From an uncultured Prevotella sp. (GTDB taxonomy: Bacteria > Bacteroidota > Bacteroidia > Bacteroidales > Bacteroidaceae), in NCBI GenBank assembly GCA_945873145.1, contig CAMCBZ010000001.1:62001-126000 (forward strand): DNA of 64,000 nt, in the 5' to 3' direction. Shown piece after piece: positions 36,539 through 45,713 of this stretch. The position numbers and the translations under genes are program-made. Under the pieces are notes generated by a model, which was not told where the DNA came from, searched no databases, and worked only from the letters and a program-made list of their open reading frames with translations. Position 1 is the stretch's first letter. Each line of letters opens with the position of its first letter.

Positions 36539-36639
36539 AGACAGAGTAAACATATTATAGACATAGTAACATAGTAAACACATGTCACACTATATGTTTA
36601 CTATGTTACTATGTCTTTTTTATTTATGTTACTCTGTCT
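36539..36639 (+). terminator. Long double-stem terminator or cruciform after cysS
   Basis: A perfect 22-bp inner stem (36559-36580 with 36595-36616, containing ACATAGTAACATAGTAAACA) ends in a run of T residues. A second outer pair, AGACAGAGTAAACATA (36539-36554) with TATGTTACTCTGTCT (36625-36639), encloses it with one bulge. The inner stem acts as the cysS terminator; the outer arms make an approximately 100-bp inverted structure. Confidence 0.85.
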
Positions 36640-36652
36640 GAAAGAAAACCAT

Positions 36653-36660
36653 TATCTTTG
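36653..36660 (+). promoter_or_regulatory. -7 box for the S9 peptidase gene
   Basis: TATCTTTG lies 20 bp upstream of the start codon and matches TAnnTTTG. The -33 region falls inside the outer arm of the preceding inverted repeat and lacks a clear TTTG. Confidence 0.5.
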
Positions 36661-36680
36661 CATCACAAAATCTACGGTAT

Positions 36681-38744
36681 ATGAAGAAAATAGCAGTTTT
36701 TACTTTGGCTCTGCTCGCCGCTCTGCCGCTTGCAGCACAGAAGCGGGCGTTCACCATTGAGGATATCTATCGGTTGCAATACGCTTCCGGTCCGACCGTG
36801 TCGGCCACCGGAGCACTTGCCTACGGCACCAGCCGCTCTGACCTGAAGGCTCAGAAGAGCTACAGCAACATTGTCGTGAACGGCAAGACCATCACCACAG
36901 ACAACAAAAGCTTCTCGCCGTTCTGGTCTGCCGACGGTCGCACGCTCTACTATGTCTCTATGGCCAGCGGCTCATCTCAGCTTTATGCCTGGCACGACGG
37001 CAAGGCTACACAGCTCACCGACTATGCGCTGGGCATCGATGGCGCCATCGTGTCGCCCGACGGCAACCTCATTGCATTTGCCGCAGAGGTCTATCCAGAG
37101 ATCGGCGGCGCTGACGGTAAGGCCAACAAAGCAGCCATCGAGCGCAAGGCAAAGAATCCTATCCAGGCACATATCGCCGATCATCTGCTCTATCGCCATT
37201 GGACGGAATACAGCGACGGGAAGTATTGGCACATCATCGTCTATAATCTCAAGAACAAAACCTACACCGATGTCACTCCGGGACGTTTCCACTCACCGGT
37301 GTTCTCGCCAAATGGTCCTTCGGGCTTTGTGTTCTCACCCGACTCTAAGGAGCTCTGCTATCTGAGCAACCACGACGAGCATCCAGAGGCCACGACAAAT
37401 TGCGACCTGTGGGTCGTGCCTGTGACCGGCGGCGAGGCAAAGAACATCACGGCAGAAAACAAGGCGTGGGACGGCTCGCCGCAGTATTCGCCCGACGGAC
37501 GCTATATCGCCTATCGCTTCCAGCGCACGCCCGGCTATGAGAGTGACCGTTTCATCCTCGGACTCTACGACCGCAAGACGGGACAGAAACGTGTGCTCAC
37601 CGAGAAATTCGACAATTGGGTCGACGACTATAAATGGACGCCAGACTCCAAAGCCATCTATTTCTTAGGTGAGGAGCGCGGCTATGAACCCCTCTATCGT
37701 GTCGACTTGAAAAACGACCGCATCACCAAGGTCATCGCAAATCGCGCTATCGGCAGCTTCGACTTCGACGGTAAGGGCGGATTCTACTATACTTATTCAC
37801 GCACCGGCAAGCCCTCGGCTATCTATCACGCCACCGCCAAGGCTATCGCGGCTGCCAAGGGACGCGCTGAGCTGAAGGAAACACAGGTGACACATCTCAA
37901 CGACAGTCTGGAGGCCACGGTGGACATACGGCCCTCTGAGACTATGTGGATCAAAGGAGCTAAAGGCGACTCTGTCGAGGTGTTCATCGTGAAACCGCAC
38001 GGCTTCGACCCCAATAAGAAGTATCCATTGGTCATCAATGTACATGGTGGACCTCAGATGCAGTGGATGGATTCTTTCCGTCCCGACTGGCAAGTCTACC
38101 CCGGTGCAGGCTATGTAGTGGCTTATCCTAACATCCACGGCTCCACGGGCTACGGACAGCAGTTCTGTCGTGACATCAGCGGACACTGGGGCAGCTATCC
38201 CTTCGAAGACTTCATGAAGGCCACCGACAAGCTCGCGCAACTCGCCTATGTCGATTCTACGCGCATGGGAGCGATGGGATGGAGCTATGGCGGCTACTTT
38301 ATGAACTGGGTGCAAGGGCAGACCAAGCGCTTCAAGTGCCTGGCCTCGATGATGGGACTCTTTGACCTGCGCTCGATGTGGGGTGCTACAGAGGAACTCT
38401 GGTTCCCTAACTTCGACCTCGAAGGCCAGCCCTGGAACTCAGAACTCTACACACGGTGGAGTCCGTCGAGCTATGTCAAGAACTTCGCCACGCCTACGCT
38501 GATCATCACCGGAGAGAAAGACTATCGTGTCAGCTACACGCAGAGCCTGCAATATTTCTCCACGTTGCAGTCGCTCGGCATCCCTTCGCGTCTGATCGTC
38601 TTCAAGAACGACGGCCACTGGCCCAGCACGCTGAAGTCCATGCCGCTCTACTATAATGCCCACCTGGAGTGGTTCCACAAGTATCTCGGCGGTGCCCCCG
38701 CTCCTTGGGACAGCGAGAAGATGGTGCAGCAAGGAGAATGGTAA
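36681..38744 (+). CDS. S9 family serine peptidase, DPP5-like
   Basis: Periplasmic dipeptidyl- or oligopeptidase. The 687-residue protein has a signal peptide (cleaved after LPLAAQ, about residue 20) and an N-terminal beta-propeller built of WD/PD40-type repeats (FSPFWSADGRTLYYVS, PQYSPDGRYIAYRF). An alpha/beta-hydrolase domain follows with Ser in GWSYGGYF (about 534), Asp in GEKDYRV (about 614) and His in NDGHWPS (about 647). Length and layout resemble P. gingivalis DPP5, which removes dipeptides with hydrophobic residues in the second position. Substrate preference here is inferred. Confidence 0.88.
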   Translation: MKKIAVFTLALLAALPLAAQKRAFTIEDIYRLQYASGPTVSATGALAYGTSRSDLKAQKSYSNIVVNGKTITTDNKSFSPFWSADGRTLYYVSMASGSSQLYAWHDGKATQLTDYALGIDGAIVSPDGNLIAFAAEVYPEIGGADGKANKAAIERKAKNPIQAHIADHLLYRHWTEYSDGKYWHIIVYNLKNKTYTDVTPGRFHSPVFSPNGPSGFVFSPDSKELCYLSNHDEHPEATTNCDLWVVPVTGGEAKNITAENKAWDGSPQYSPDGRYIAYRFQRTPGYESDRFILGLYDRKTGQKRVLTEKFDNWVDDYKWTPDSKAIYFLGEERGYEPLYRVDLKNDRITKVIANRAIGSFDFDGKGGFYYTYSRTGKPSAIYHATAKAIAAAKGRAELKETQVTHLNDSLEATVDIRPSETMWIKGAKGDSVEVFIVKPHGFDPNKKYPLVINVHGGPQMQWMDSFRPDWQVYPGAGYVVAYPNIHGSTGYGQQFCRDISGHWGSYPFEDFMKATDKLAQLAYVDSTRMGAMGWSYGGYFMNWVQGQTKRFKCLASMMGLFDLRSMWGATEELWFPNFDLEGQPWNSELYTRWSPSSYVKNFATPTLIITGEKDYRVSYTQSLQYFSTLQSLGIPSRLIVFKNDGHWPSTLKSMPLYYNAHLEWFHKYLGGAPAPWDSEKMVQQGEW

Positions 38745-38754
38745 AAAACAAATG

Positions 38755-38789
38755 ATAGAGAGGTCTCAGAAGGATCTCTCTATTGTTTT
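38755..38789 (+). terminator. Terminator of the S9 peptidase gene
   Basis: ATAGAGAG (38755-38762) pairs with CTCTCTAT (38776-38783) and is followed by TTGTTTT. A TATCTTTG box at 38857-38864 may start the next transcript. Confidence 0.7.
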
Positions 38790-38911
38790 AGGGCCATGTA
38801 TTGCTCTTATCTTAAAAAAAGAGTGAGGAAAAGGTGCAACCAAACAGAAAAAGACGTATCTTTGTAGACAGAACGAAGAAATGATGTCAACAGCACCTAA
38901 ATCCTAAGATT

Positions 38912-39571
38912 ATGGCAAGACTTTGGCAAGACGATTACTGGTTGCTGCTCCTGCAACTCTATCTCAAGGCTCCACAAGGCGTGAAGCCCCTTTATAGCCG
39001 CGCCCTCATCGACGTGGCGTTGCGCACACACCTCAAGCCGCAGTATATCTATCGCAAGCTCTTCCGCCTGCGTCGCATCGACACGCCACTGCTCCAGGAG
39101 CTGTGGAACCGCTATGCCGAGAAGCCGGCGCGCCTGAAAGCTGTGGTGAAAAAACTGCAGATGATGGACGGCTTCGGCAATGCCGAGGAGTTCTACGACG
39201 GTGTGGAGGCTACCAGAGAGTGGGAGCGTGACTTCAAGCCCGTCAGCGCCGAGGAGGCTGCGAAAGGCAAGAATGCTGTCACACCGGTGAAGCTAATTGC
39301 CATTCTCAACCTCTATTATCAGTTGGTGCCGGCGACGATGGTGCCCGATACACCAGAAGTGGCCGCACTGGCCAGGCAGTTGCGCATGAGCGCAAAGGAG
39401 GTTGCTGACATCATGACCGTCTATCAGGCCTGCGATCCTTTCCTCAGTGAGGACGAGGGACGCAAGAGTCCGCTCTATGAGCCTTGCCGAAACATTTGGC
39501 GACGCTTTGGCAATGACGATCCCGAAAAGCTGGCCGCCCTGGCCGCACAACTGACAGATTACTGGAAATAG
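38912..39571 (+). CDS. Conserved Bacteroidales protein of unknown function, upstream of rpoN
   Basis: A 219-residue soluble, mostly helical protein, starting MARLWQDDYWLLLLQLYLKA. It is rich in Arg, Lys, Leu and Ala, with no signal peptide or membrane span. The C-terminal region (LRMSAKEVADIMTVYQACDP) looks helical. It is 24 bp upstream of rpoN and probably in its transcript. I recognise no domain; position suggests a link with sigma-54 or only shared transcription. Confidence 0.7.
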   Translation: MARLWQDDYWLLLLQLYLKAPQGVKPLYSRALIDVALRTHLKPQYIYRKLFRLRRIDTPLLQELWNRYAEKPARLKAVVKKLQMMDGFGNAEEFYDGVEATREWERDFKPVSAEEAAKGKNAVTPVKLIAILNLYYQLVPATMVPDTPEVAALARQLRMSAKEVADIMTVYQACDPFLSEDEGRKSPLYEPCRNIWRRFGNDDPEKLAALAAQLTDYWK

Positions 39572-39595
39572 ACCCACTCCCCTACATAGCATGTT

Positions 39596-41125
39596 ATGGC
39601 ACAAAAGTTAATACAGACTGAAACGCAACAACAACTCCAGCAGCAAAGACTCTCACAACAGCAGATGCTGCAGGTGAAACTACTGGAGATGCCCTTGGCT
39701 GAGCTTGAGCAGAACGTCAATGCTGAGCTTGATGACAACCCGGCACTGGAACAAGAAGACCATGAGCCTGACGAGTTTGGGGGGAGTGACGGCCACGATG
39801 ACCGCCTGCCCGACGCTGACGGCGATGGCGAACAAGAAGATTACGAGGAGAAATCTGAGCGGGAAGAGCGCGAGGATGCCTTGGACAATGCACTTGAGGA
39901 TCTGGGACGCGACGACGCAATGCCCTCTGCTGAGTCCTCTTACTACGGAGGATCCGGCACTGACGACGCTGACCGGGAAGAGATGGTCTGGGGCGACACA
40001 ACGTCGTTCTACGATAAGCTGAAGGAGCAGATGGGTGAGCTGGAACTCACCGAACAGCAGCAGACGATCATGGAATACCTGATCGGGTCGCTCGACAGTG
40101 ACGGACTGCTGAGAAAGAGCCTCGACGACATCTCGGACGAGCTGGCTATCTATCACAACATCGACGTGTCCACGGCTGAGATAGAAAAGCTGCTTAAACT
40201 TCTCCAGACCTTTGATCCTGCCGGCATCGGAGCCCGAAACCTGCAGGAATGTCTGTTGTTGCAGATCCAACGGAAGCCGAAAGGCAAGGTGCGCGAACTG
40301 ATGGAGAGCGTCATCAAAGACCATTTCGAGGATTTCACGCATAAGCGCTGGGACAGAATCTCTCAGGCCTTGCAGCTCACCGACGAGCAGGCGACAGCAC
40401 TGCGCAACGAGCTGCACCGGCTCAACCCGAAGCCCGGAGCCTCGCTCGGCGAGGCGATGGGACGCAACCTGCAGCAGATCACACCCGACTTTATCGTGGA
40501 CACTGACGACGAAGGCAATGTGACGTTCACACTCAACAATGGCCGCATTCCCGACCTGAAAGTGTCACAGACCTTCTCTGATCTTGTCGACACCTATAAA
40601 AACAACAAGGCGAAGATGAACCGACAGGATAAGGAGGCTCTGCTCTATGCCAAGGAGAAACTCGACAAGGCACAGGGATATATCGATGCCGTCAAGCAGC
40701 GGCGGCACACACTCTACGTCACGATGAAGGCCATCATCGACTGGCAAAAGAAATATTTCCAGGACGGCGACGAGGCAGACTTGCGCCCGATGATCCTCAA
40801 AGACATCGCGGAGAAGACAGGTCTCGACATCTCTACCATCTCGCGTGTGTGCAATGTGAAGTACGCCCAGACGCGCTGGGGTACGTTCCCCCTGCGTTTC
40901 TTCTTCTCCGACAGCTACGTCACCAAGGACGGAGAAGAGATGTCGACGAGAAAGATCAAGGTGGCGCTTCGCGACATCCTGGAGCAGGAAGATAAGCACA
41001 AACCACTCAGCGACGATGCTCTCGCCGCCATGATGAAGGAGAAAGGATTCCCCATCGCAAGGCGCACAGTGGCCAAATATCGTGAGCAACTGGGTGTGCC
41101 CGTAGCACGCCTGAGAAAGATATGA
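39596..41125 (+). CDS. rpoN: RNA polymerase sigma-54 factor
   Basis: Alternative sigma factor for -24/-12 promoters, which needs AAA+ activators. The 509-residue protein has the Gln/Leu-rich activator-interacting region I (LQQQRLSQQQMLQVKLLEMP), a long acidic region II (about residues 45-135), and core-binding and DNA-binding regions. The RpoN box ARRTVAKYR is near residue 490, followed by the typical ending. The acidic linker is longer than in E. coli. Its stop overlaps the next start as ATGA. Confidence 0.95.
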   Translation: MAQKLIQTETQQQLQQQRLSQQQMLQVKLLEMPLAELEQNVNAELDDNPALEQEDHEPDEFGGSDGHDDRLPDADGDGEQEDYEEKSEREEREDALDNALEDLGRDDAMPSAESSYYGGSGTDDADREEMVWGDTTSFYDKLKEQMGELELTEQQQTIMEYLIGSLDSDGLLRKSLDDISDELAIYHNIDVSTAEIEKLLKLLQTFDPAGIGARNLQECLLLQIQRKPKGKVRELMESVIKDHFEDFTHKRWDRISQALQLTDEQATALRNELHRLNPKPGASLGEAMGRNLQQITPDFIVDTDDEGNVTFTLNNGRIPDLKVSQTFSDLVDTYKNNKAKMNRQDKEALLYAKEKLDKAQGYIDAVKQRRHTLYVTMKAIIDWQKKYFQDGDEADLRPMILKDIAEKTGLDISTISRVCNVKYAQTRWGTFPLRFFFSDSYVTKDGEEMSTRKIKVALRDILEQEDKHKPLSDDALAAMMKEKGFPIARRTVAKYREQLGVPVARLRKI

Positions 41126-41739
41126 TGATGAAAGAAAAGAATATAATATTGACAGCAAGGCTGATGAGCCTGATCTTCACGCCGTTCTATCTGCCGATCG
41201 TCGGCCTCATCGCTCTGTTCACCTTCAGCTATCTGAGCATCATGCCGTGGCAATACAAGCTCAGCGTGGTGTTTATGGTGTATCTCTTCACCATTCTCTT
41301 CCCCACGTTGCTGATCCATGTCTATCGCCGCTACCAAGGCTGGACACCATTGGAGATGGGCAAGAAGGAGCGGCGCATGGTTCCTTACATCATCGCCATC
41401 CTTTGCTACTTCTGTTGCTACTACATCATGAGCCTGCTGCGCATTCCGCAGTTCATGGCCAACATCCTTGTGGCGGCGCTGATGATACAGATTGTCTGTG
41501 CCCTCATCAACGTTTGGTGGAAGATCTCCACCCACACGGCAGCCATAGGCGGCTTCGCCGGGGCACTGGTAGCGTTCTCCATTCTCTTTGCCTTCAACCC
41601 GATCTGGTGGTTCTGCCTCGTCATTCTCATTGCGGGACTGGTGGGCACCAGCCGCATGATCCTTCGCCAGCATACGCTCACGCAGGTGGTTGTCGGCTTC
41701 CTCGTAGGCGTTGTCCTGGGCTTCTGGACGATTCTGTAA
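41122..41739 (+). CDS. PAP2-like integral membrane protein
   Basis: A 205-residue protein with about six membrane spans. It retains degenerate PAP2-type pieces: STHTAAIGGFAGAL (motif 2-like) and SRMILRQHTLTQVVVGFLVG (motif 3-like, Arg and His present). Motif 1 may correspond to KKERRMVPY. It overlaps rpoN by 4 bp, so the two are translationally linked. Phosphatase activity on a lipid phosphate is plausible but weakly supported. Confidence 0.7.
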   Translation: MMMKEKNIILTARLMSLIFTPFYLPIVGLIALFTFSYLSIMPWQYKLSVVFMVYLFTILFPTLLIHVYRRYQGWTPLEMGKKERRMVPYIIAILCYFCCYYIMSLLRIPQFMANILVAALMIQIVCALINVWWKISTHTAAIGGFAGALVAFSILFAFNPIWWFCLVILIAGLVGTSRMILRQHTLTQVVVGFLVGVVLGFWTIL

Positions 41740-41815
41740 GCAGCTAAAAACGTTGAGGCTGCGTGAAAACAAATAAAGACATCAATTAGATACCATAGAT
41801 TTAAAAGACATAAGT

Positions 41816-42322
41816 ATGAAACCATTAGTAAGTATCATCATGGGTTCGACAAGTGATCTGCCCATCATGGAAAAAGCATGTAAGTGGCTCGACGACCAGC
41901 AGATCCCCTTTGAGGTCAATGCATTGTCGGCTCATCGCACGCCCGACGCTGTTGAGGCTTTCGCCAAGGGAGCCAAGGAGCGCGGTATCAAAGTCATCAT
42001 TGCCGGTGCCGGCATGGCTGCCGCTCTGCCCGGCGTCATCGCTGCGTCTACACCGCTGCCCGTCATCGGTGTGCCCATCAAAGGCATGCTCGACGGTCTC
42101 GATGCCATGCTGAGCATCATACAGATGCCACCGGGGATCCCCGTAGCCACTGTTGGCGTCAACGGCGCACAGAATGCTGCCATCCTCGCCGCTGAGATGA
42201 TCGCCCTGGGTGACGAGGATGTCGCCAAGAAGGTGGAGGCCTGGAAGGCTGGACTCGGCAAGAAGATCGAGAAAGCCAATGCTGACCTCAAAGAGGTGAA
42301 ATATACCTATAAGTGCAACTAA
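41816..42322 (+). CDS. purE: N5-carboxyaminoimidazole ribonucleotide mutase
   Basis: Purine synthesis enzyme that converts N5-CAIR to CAIR. The 168-residue protein starts [20 protein letters not shown] and contains [20 protein letters not shown] and [20 protein letters not shown]. These are the class I PurE substrate-binding segments, including the SAHR loop. It lies 60 bp upstream of ispG and may be co-transcribed with it. purK is not adjacent. Confidence 0.95.
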   Translation: MKPLVSIIMGSTSDLPIMEKACKWLDDQQIPFEVNALSAHRTPDAVEAFAKGAKERGIKVIIAGAGMAAALPGVIAASTPLPVIGVPIKGMLDGLDAMLSIIQMPPGIPVATVGVNGAQNAAILAAEMIALGDEDVAKKVEAWKAGLGKKIEKANADLKEVKYTYKCN

Positions 42323-42381
42323 GCGACGGAGTCCGCCCCAGGACTCCATTCGCTCATCAACATACCAACTCATCAATAGAT

Positions 42382-44241
42382 ATGGTCGATTTGTTTAACT
42401 ATCATCGGCGCGAGACTTCGGTGGTGCATATCGGCAGACTGGACATGGGAGGAGACAATCCGATTCGCATCCAGTCCATGACCACTACCAACACCGATGA
42501 TACGCAGGCTTGCGTGGAGCAGGCTGAACGCATTATCAAAGCAGGAGGAGAACTCGTCAGACTGACCACGCAGGGAGTGCGGGAAGCTGAGAATCTCAAG
42601 AACATTCACGATGGAATACGCCGCGACGGCTTCGCTACGCCGCTTGTCGCCGACGTGCATTTCAATCCTTGTGTGGCTGATGTGGCAGCGCTCTATGCCG
42701 AGAAGGTGCGTGTCAATCCGGGTAACTATGTCGACCCGGCACGTAAGTTCATCAAGAAAGAATATACCGATGAGGAATATGCCGAGGAACTGAAGAAGAT
42801 AGAGGACCGCTTTGTGCCCTTCCTGAATATCTGCAAGGAGCATCACACTGCCATTCGCATTGGCGTGAACCACGGTTCGCTCTCGGACCGTATCCGCAAC
42901 CGCTATGGCGACACGCCGGAAGGTATTGTGGAGAGCTGCATGGAGTTTCTGCGTATCTGCAAGAAAGAGCATTTCGACGATGTGGTGATCTCTATCAAGG
43001 CTTCCAACACGGTGGTCATGGTGCGGTCGGTGAGATTGCTCGTCGACCAAATGGATAAGGAAGACATGCACTACCCGCTTCACCTCGGCGTGACGGAAGC
43101 CGGTGAGGGCGAGGACGGCCGTATCAAGAGTGCTGTCGGCATTGGTGCCCTGCTGGCCGACGGCATTGGCGACACCGTGCGCGTGTCGTTGTCCGAGGAA
43201 CCTGAGGCTGAGATACCTGTTGCCCGCCATTTGGTAGACTACATCGGCCGCAAGGCTGGCAGTCTGATGGTCCCCGGCGAGGCCTATGAAGGCTTTGACT
43301 GGCTCCGCCCCACACGTCGCGAGACACAGCCGGTCGGCAATGTGGGAGGCACACACGTGCCTGTGGTCATCGTCTCGGCTGAGCAGGCCGACTATGCCGG
43401 TAAGGCTGACTACATCTATGTAGGGCAGCAGGTGCCGGAGCATCCACAGCCTGGCAGGCATTATATCCTCGACTATGATGTCTACGCACGCCTGCAGGGT
43501 GAGAACCATCTCGCTAAGGCGCAGGGCAAGGCAACGTTCTATCCGATCTTCCCCGTGATGGCCATGCCGCTGGTGGCTATGGTGCAGAGCGACGTGAAAT
43601 TCCTCGTACTCCAGTTCGGCACGCCGAGTGCTGAGTATCTGGCTTGTCTGAAGGCACATCCAGAAGTGGTCGTTGTCTGCACGAGCAACCAGCAGAACAG
43701 ACTCGGTAATCAGCGTGCGCTCGTTCATGAGATGATGACCGCTGAGGTCAGCAATCCCGTCGTCTTCGCGCAGATGTACCAGCTTGGTGACAAGGAAGAG
43801 TTCCAGTTGGAGGCTGCCGCCGACATGGGCGCGCTGATGATGGACGGACTCACTGATGGCATCTGGCTGATGAACAAGGGCAACATCAGTGTCGGCGACA
43901 TTGAGAATACGGCTTTTGGCATCTTGCAGGCTGCCCGTCTGCGCACCTCGCGCACGGAGTATATCAGTTGTCCGGGCTGTGGGCGTACGCTCTACGACCT
44001 GCGCACGACGATCGCCCGCATCAAGGAGGCCACCAAAGACATGCACGGACTGAAGATCGGCATCATGGGGTGTATCGTCAACGGACCGGGAGAGATGGCC
44101 GACGCCGACTATGGTTATGTGGGCGCAGGACCAGGAAAGGTCTCACTCTACCGTGGACAGGAATGTGTGGAAAAGAACATTCCAGAGGATGAAGCCGTGG
44201 ATCGTCTGCTGCAACTCATCAAGTCCGACCGGCAAGGGTAG
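42382..44241 (+). CDS. ispG: 4-hydroxy-3-methylbut-2-enyl diphosphate synthase, long form
   Basis: Iron-sulfur enzyme of the MEP isoprenoid pathway that makes HMBPP from MEcPP. The start at 42382 gives 619 residues, beginning with YHRRETSVVHIGRLDMGGDN, followed by a TIM-barrel. The two halves of the enzyme are separated by an insert of some 250 residues, as in the Chlamydia, plant and Bacteroidetes form. The [4Fe-4S] cysteines are in CPGCGR (about 530-533) and GCIVNGPGE (about 564), with the catalytic Glu in the latter. A 23-codon upstream extension in frame from 42313 overlaps purE and is unlikely. Confidence 0.95.
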   Translation: MVDLFNYHRRETSVVHIGRLDMGGDNPIRIQSMTTTNTDDTQACVEQAERIIKAGGELVRLTTQGVREAENLKNIHDGIRRDGFATPLVADVHFNPCVADVAALYAEKVRVNPGNYVDPARKFIKKEYTDEEYAEELKKIEDRFVPFLNICKEHHTAIRIGVNHGSLSDRIRNRYGDTPEGIVESCMEFLRICKKEHFDDVVISIKASNTVVMVRSVRLLVDQMDKEDMHYPLHLGVTEAGEGEDGRIKSAVGIGALLADGIGDTVRVSLSEEPEAEIPVARHLVDYIGRKAGSLMVPGEAYEGFDWLRPTRRETQPVGNVGGTHVPVVIVSAEQADYAGKADYIYVGQQVPEHPQPGRHYILDYDVYARLQGENHLAKAQGKATFYPIFPVMAMPLVAMVQSDVKFLVLQFGTPSAEYLACLKAHPEVVVVCTSNQQNRLGNQRALVHEMMTAEVSNPVVFAQMYQLGDKEEFQLEAAADMGALMMDGLTDGIWLMNKGNISVGDIENTAFGILQAARLRTSRTEYISCPGCGRTLYDLRTTIARIKEATKDMHGLKIGIMGCIVNGPGEMADADYGYVGAGPGKVSLYRGQECVEKNIPEDEAVDRLLQLIKSDRQG

Positions 44242-44325
44242 AACTCTCTTTGCCTCACGGCACTGTCCTGAATGGAGCCGTGGGGCAATATAGTCACCAA
44301 AATCCTCTACTTTAAAGACAAAGCA

Positions 44326-45321
44326 ATGAATATCAACACGAAGAGCAGAACGCTGAGCGAGATGGAGCTGAGGAAGCCTTATATCGCCGCGGACAGCCGT
44401 TATGACCAAAGCCACAGCCTTTACCGCCGTTGTGGACGGTCAGGCGTGTTGCTGCCAAAAGTGAGTTTGGGCTTTTGGCACAACTTTGGCGGCAATGACA
44501 GCTATGAGCGTGCGCGTGACATCACGCACTATGCTTTCGATCACGGCATCACTCACTTCGATCTGGCTAACAATTATGGGCCTCCCTACGGCTCGGCGGA
44601 AGAGACAATGGGCAGGCTTCTCAGTGATGATTTCGCCCGTTATCGCGATGAACTCTTCATTTCCACAAAGGCCGGTTACGACATGTGGCCGGGACCTTAT
44701 GGCAATTGGGGCTCGCGCAAATACCTTATGGCAAGCATCGACCAAAGCCTCCGGCGAATGGGACTGGACTATGTCGACCTCTTCTACAGCCATCGCTATG
44801 ACCCGCAGACGCCATTGGAGGAGACGCTGCAAGCTTTGGTGGATGTTGTCAGAGCAGGCAAGACGCTCTATGTGGGCATCTCGCGCTGGCCACTGGAAGC
44901 CTTGAAGGTTGCTGACAAGTACCTTCGCGACCACGATGTGCCTTTGCTGATTTATCAGGGACGGGTCAACATGATCGACCACGAACCGATTGACGAGGGC
45001 ATCCTGGACTATTGCTGCGAGCATGGCATTGGCTTCATCAGCTTCTCGCCGTTGGCGCAGGGACTGCTCACCGACCGCTATCTCAATGGCATTCCGCAGG
45101 ACTCCCGTATGGCGCAGGGCGGTTCCTTGACCGCAGACAAGCTGACGCCGGAGCTGTTAGCGCACTTGCGTCAGCTCAACAGCGAGGCGCAGGCTCAGGG
45201 CCATACGCTTGCTGAGAATGCGCTGTCGTGGATCCTTCATCAGAAGGGAATCACGAGTGTGCTCGTAGGGGCCAGCAGTGTTGGACAGCTGGAAAGGAAT
45301 ATGAAGTGTATCTTTGACTGA
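44326..45321 (+). CDS. Aldo/keto reductase, YghZ-like
   Basis: NADPH-dependent reductase with a TIM-barrel fold. The 331-residue protein from 44326 has the catalytic tetrad in DLANNYG (Asp, Tyr), FISTKAGYD (Lys) and LFYSHRYD (His). Its GPPYGSAEETMGRLL and NMIDHEPIDEGILDYC segments resemble L-glyceraldehyde-3-phosphate reductases such as E. coli YghZ. Upstream ATG at 44272 would add 18 residues of no family resemblance. It is 84 bp downstream of ispG. The exact substrate is uncertain. Confidence 0.85.
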   Translation: MNINTKSRTLSEMELRKPYIAADSRYDQSHSLYRRCGRSGVLLPKVSLGFWHNFGGNDSYERARDITHYAFDHGITHFDLANNYGPPYGSAEETMGRLLSDDFARYRDELFISTKAGYDMWPGPYGNWGSRKYLMASIDQSLRRMGLDYVDLFYSHRYDPQTPLEETLQALVDVVRAGKTLYVGISRWPLEALKVADKYLRDHDVPLLIYQGRVNMIDHEPIDEGILDYCCEHGIGFISFSPLAQGLLTDRYLNGIPQDSRMAQGGSLTADKLTPELLAHLRQLNSEAQAQGHTLAENALSWILHQKGITSVLVGASSVGQLERNMKCIFD

Positions 45322-45446
45322 CGGGCTTGACTTCTCTGCACGTTGGGCTTGCCTTTCTGTACTGATAGTAAGACCTCCTGAGTCCTTTTGGCTTGTTTCT
45401 TAGCCGGGAAACATGAATATTACATTAGGCTTTAGTATAAGCAAAA

Positions 45447-45492
45447 CAAAAAAGTCCCTCACAGCCATTTCTTTGGCCTGTGAGGGACTTTC
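45447..45492. terminator. Bidirectional terminator after the aldo/keto reductase gene
   Basis: AAAGTCCCTCACAG (45451-45464) pairs with CTGTGAGGGACTTT (45478-45491), flanked by an A-rich tract on the left and T residues on the right. It can serve convergent transcripts from both sides. Confidence 0.88.
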
Positions 45493-45604
45493 TCGGTTAT
45501 TATAATAATGGTATCAGCTAACTGAAAACAAGCTGTCAGCGCTCATTATTCGCGACCAAATAGCTTGTTGCTTGCCGACCTGATGTCTATAAGGGACGCC
45601 CATC

Positions 45605-45712
45605 CATGGCTGTTGGGTCAGCTTCCATGTCTGTTGGGTCACGCTTTCATACCTGTTGGGTCACGTTTTCATGCCTGTTGGGGCACGCTTTCATGCCTGT
45701 TGGGGGCATGGC
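45605..45712. repeat. Tandem 22-bp array, five units
   Basis: Units beginning CATG/CATA start at 45605, 45626, 45648, 45670 and 45692 with the core CCTGTTGGGTCACGCTTT. Spacings are 21, 22, 22 and 22 bp, and the last unit is partial. The array lies between the bidirectional terminator and the DUF3108 gene stop. Nothing else is recognised in the gap 45322-45713. Confidence 0.9.
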
Positions 45713-45713
45713 C

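Noticed and set aside
42373..44046. 557-codon minus-strand open frame within ispG
   Set aside because: Antisense to an intact enzyme gene with all catalytic cysteines; no start signal or homology features of its own.
45605..45712. CRISPR array
   Set aside because: Units are contiguous with no spacers between them and no cas genes are present, so this is a simple tandem repeat.
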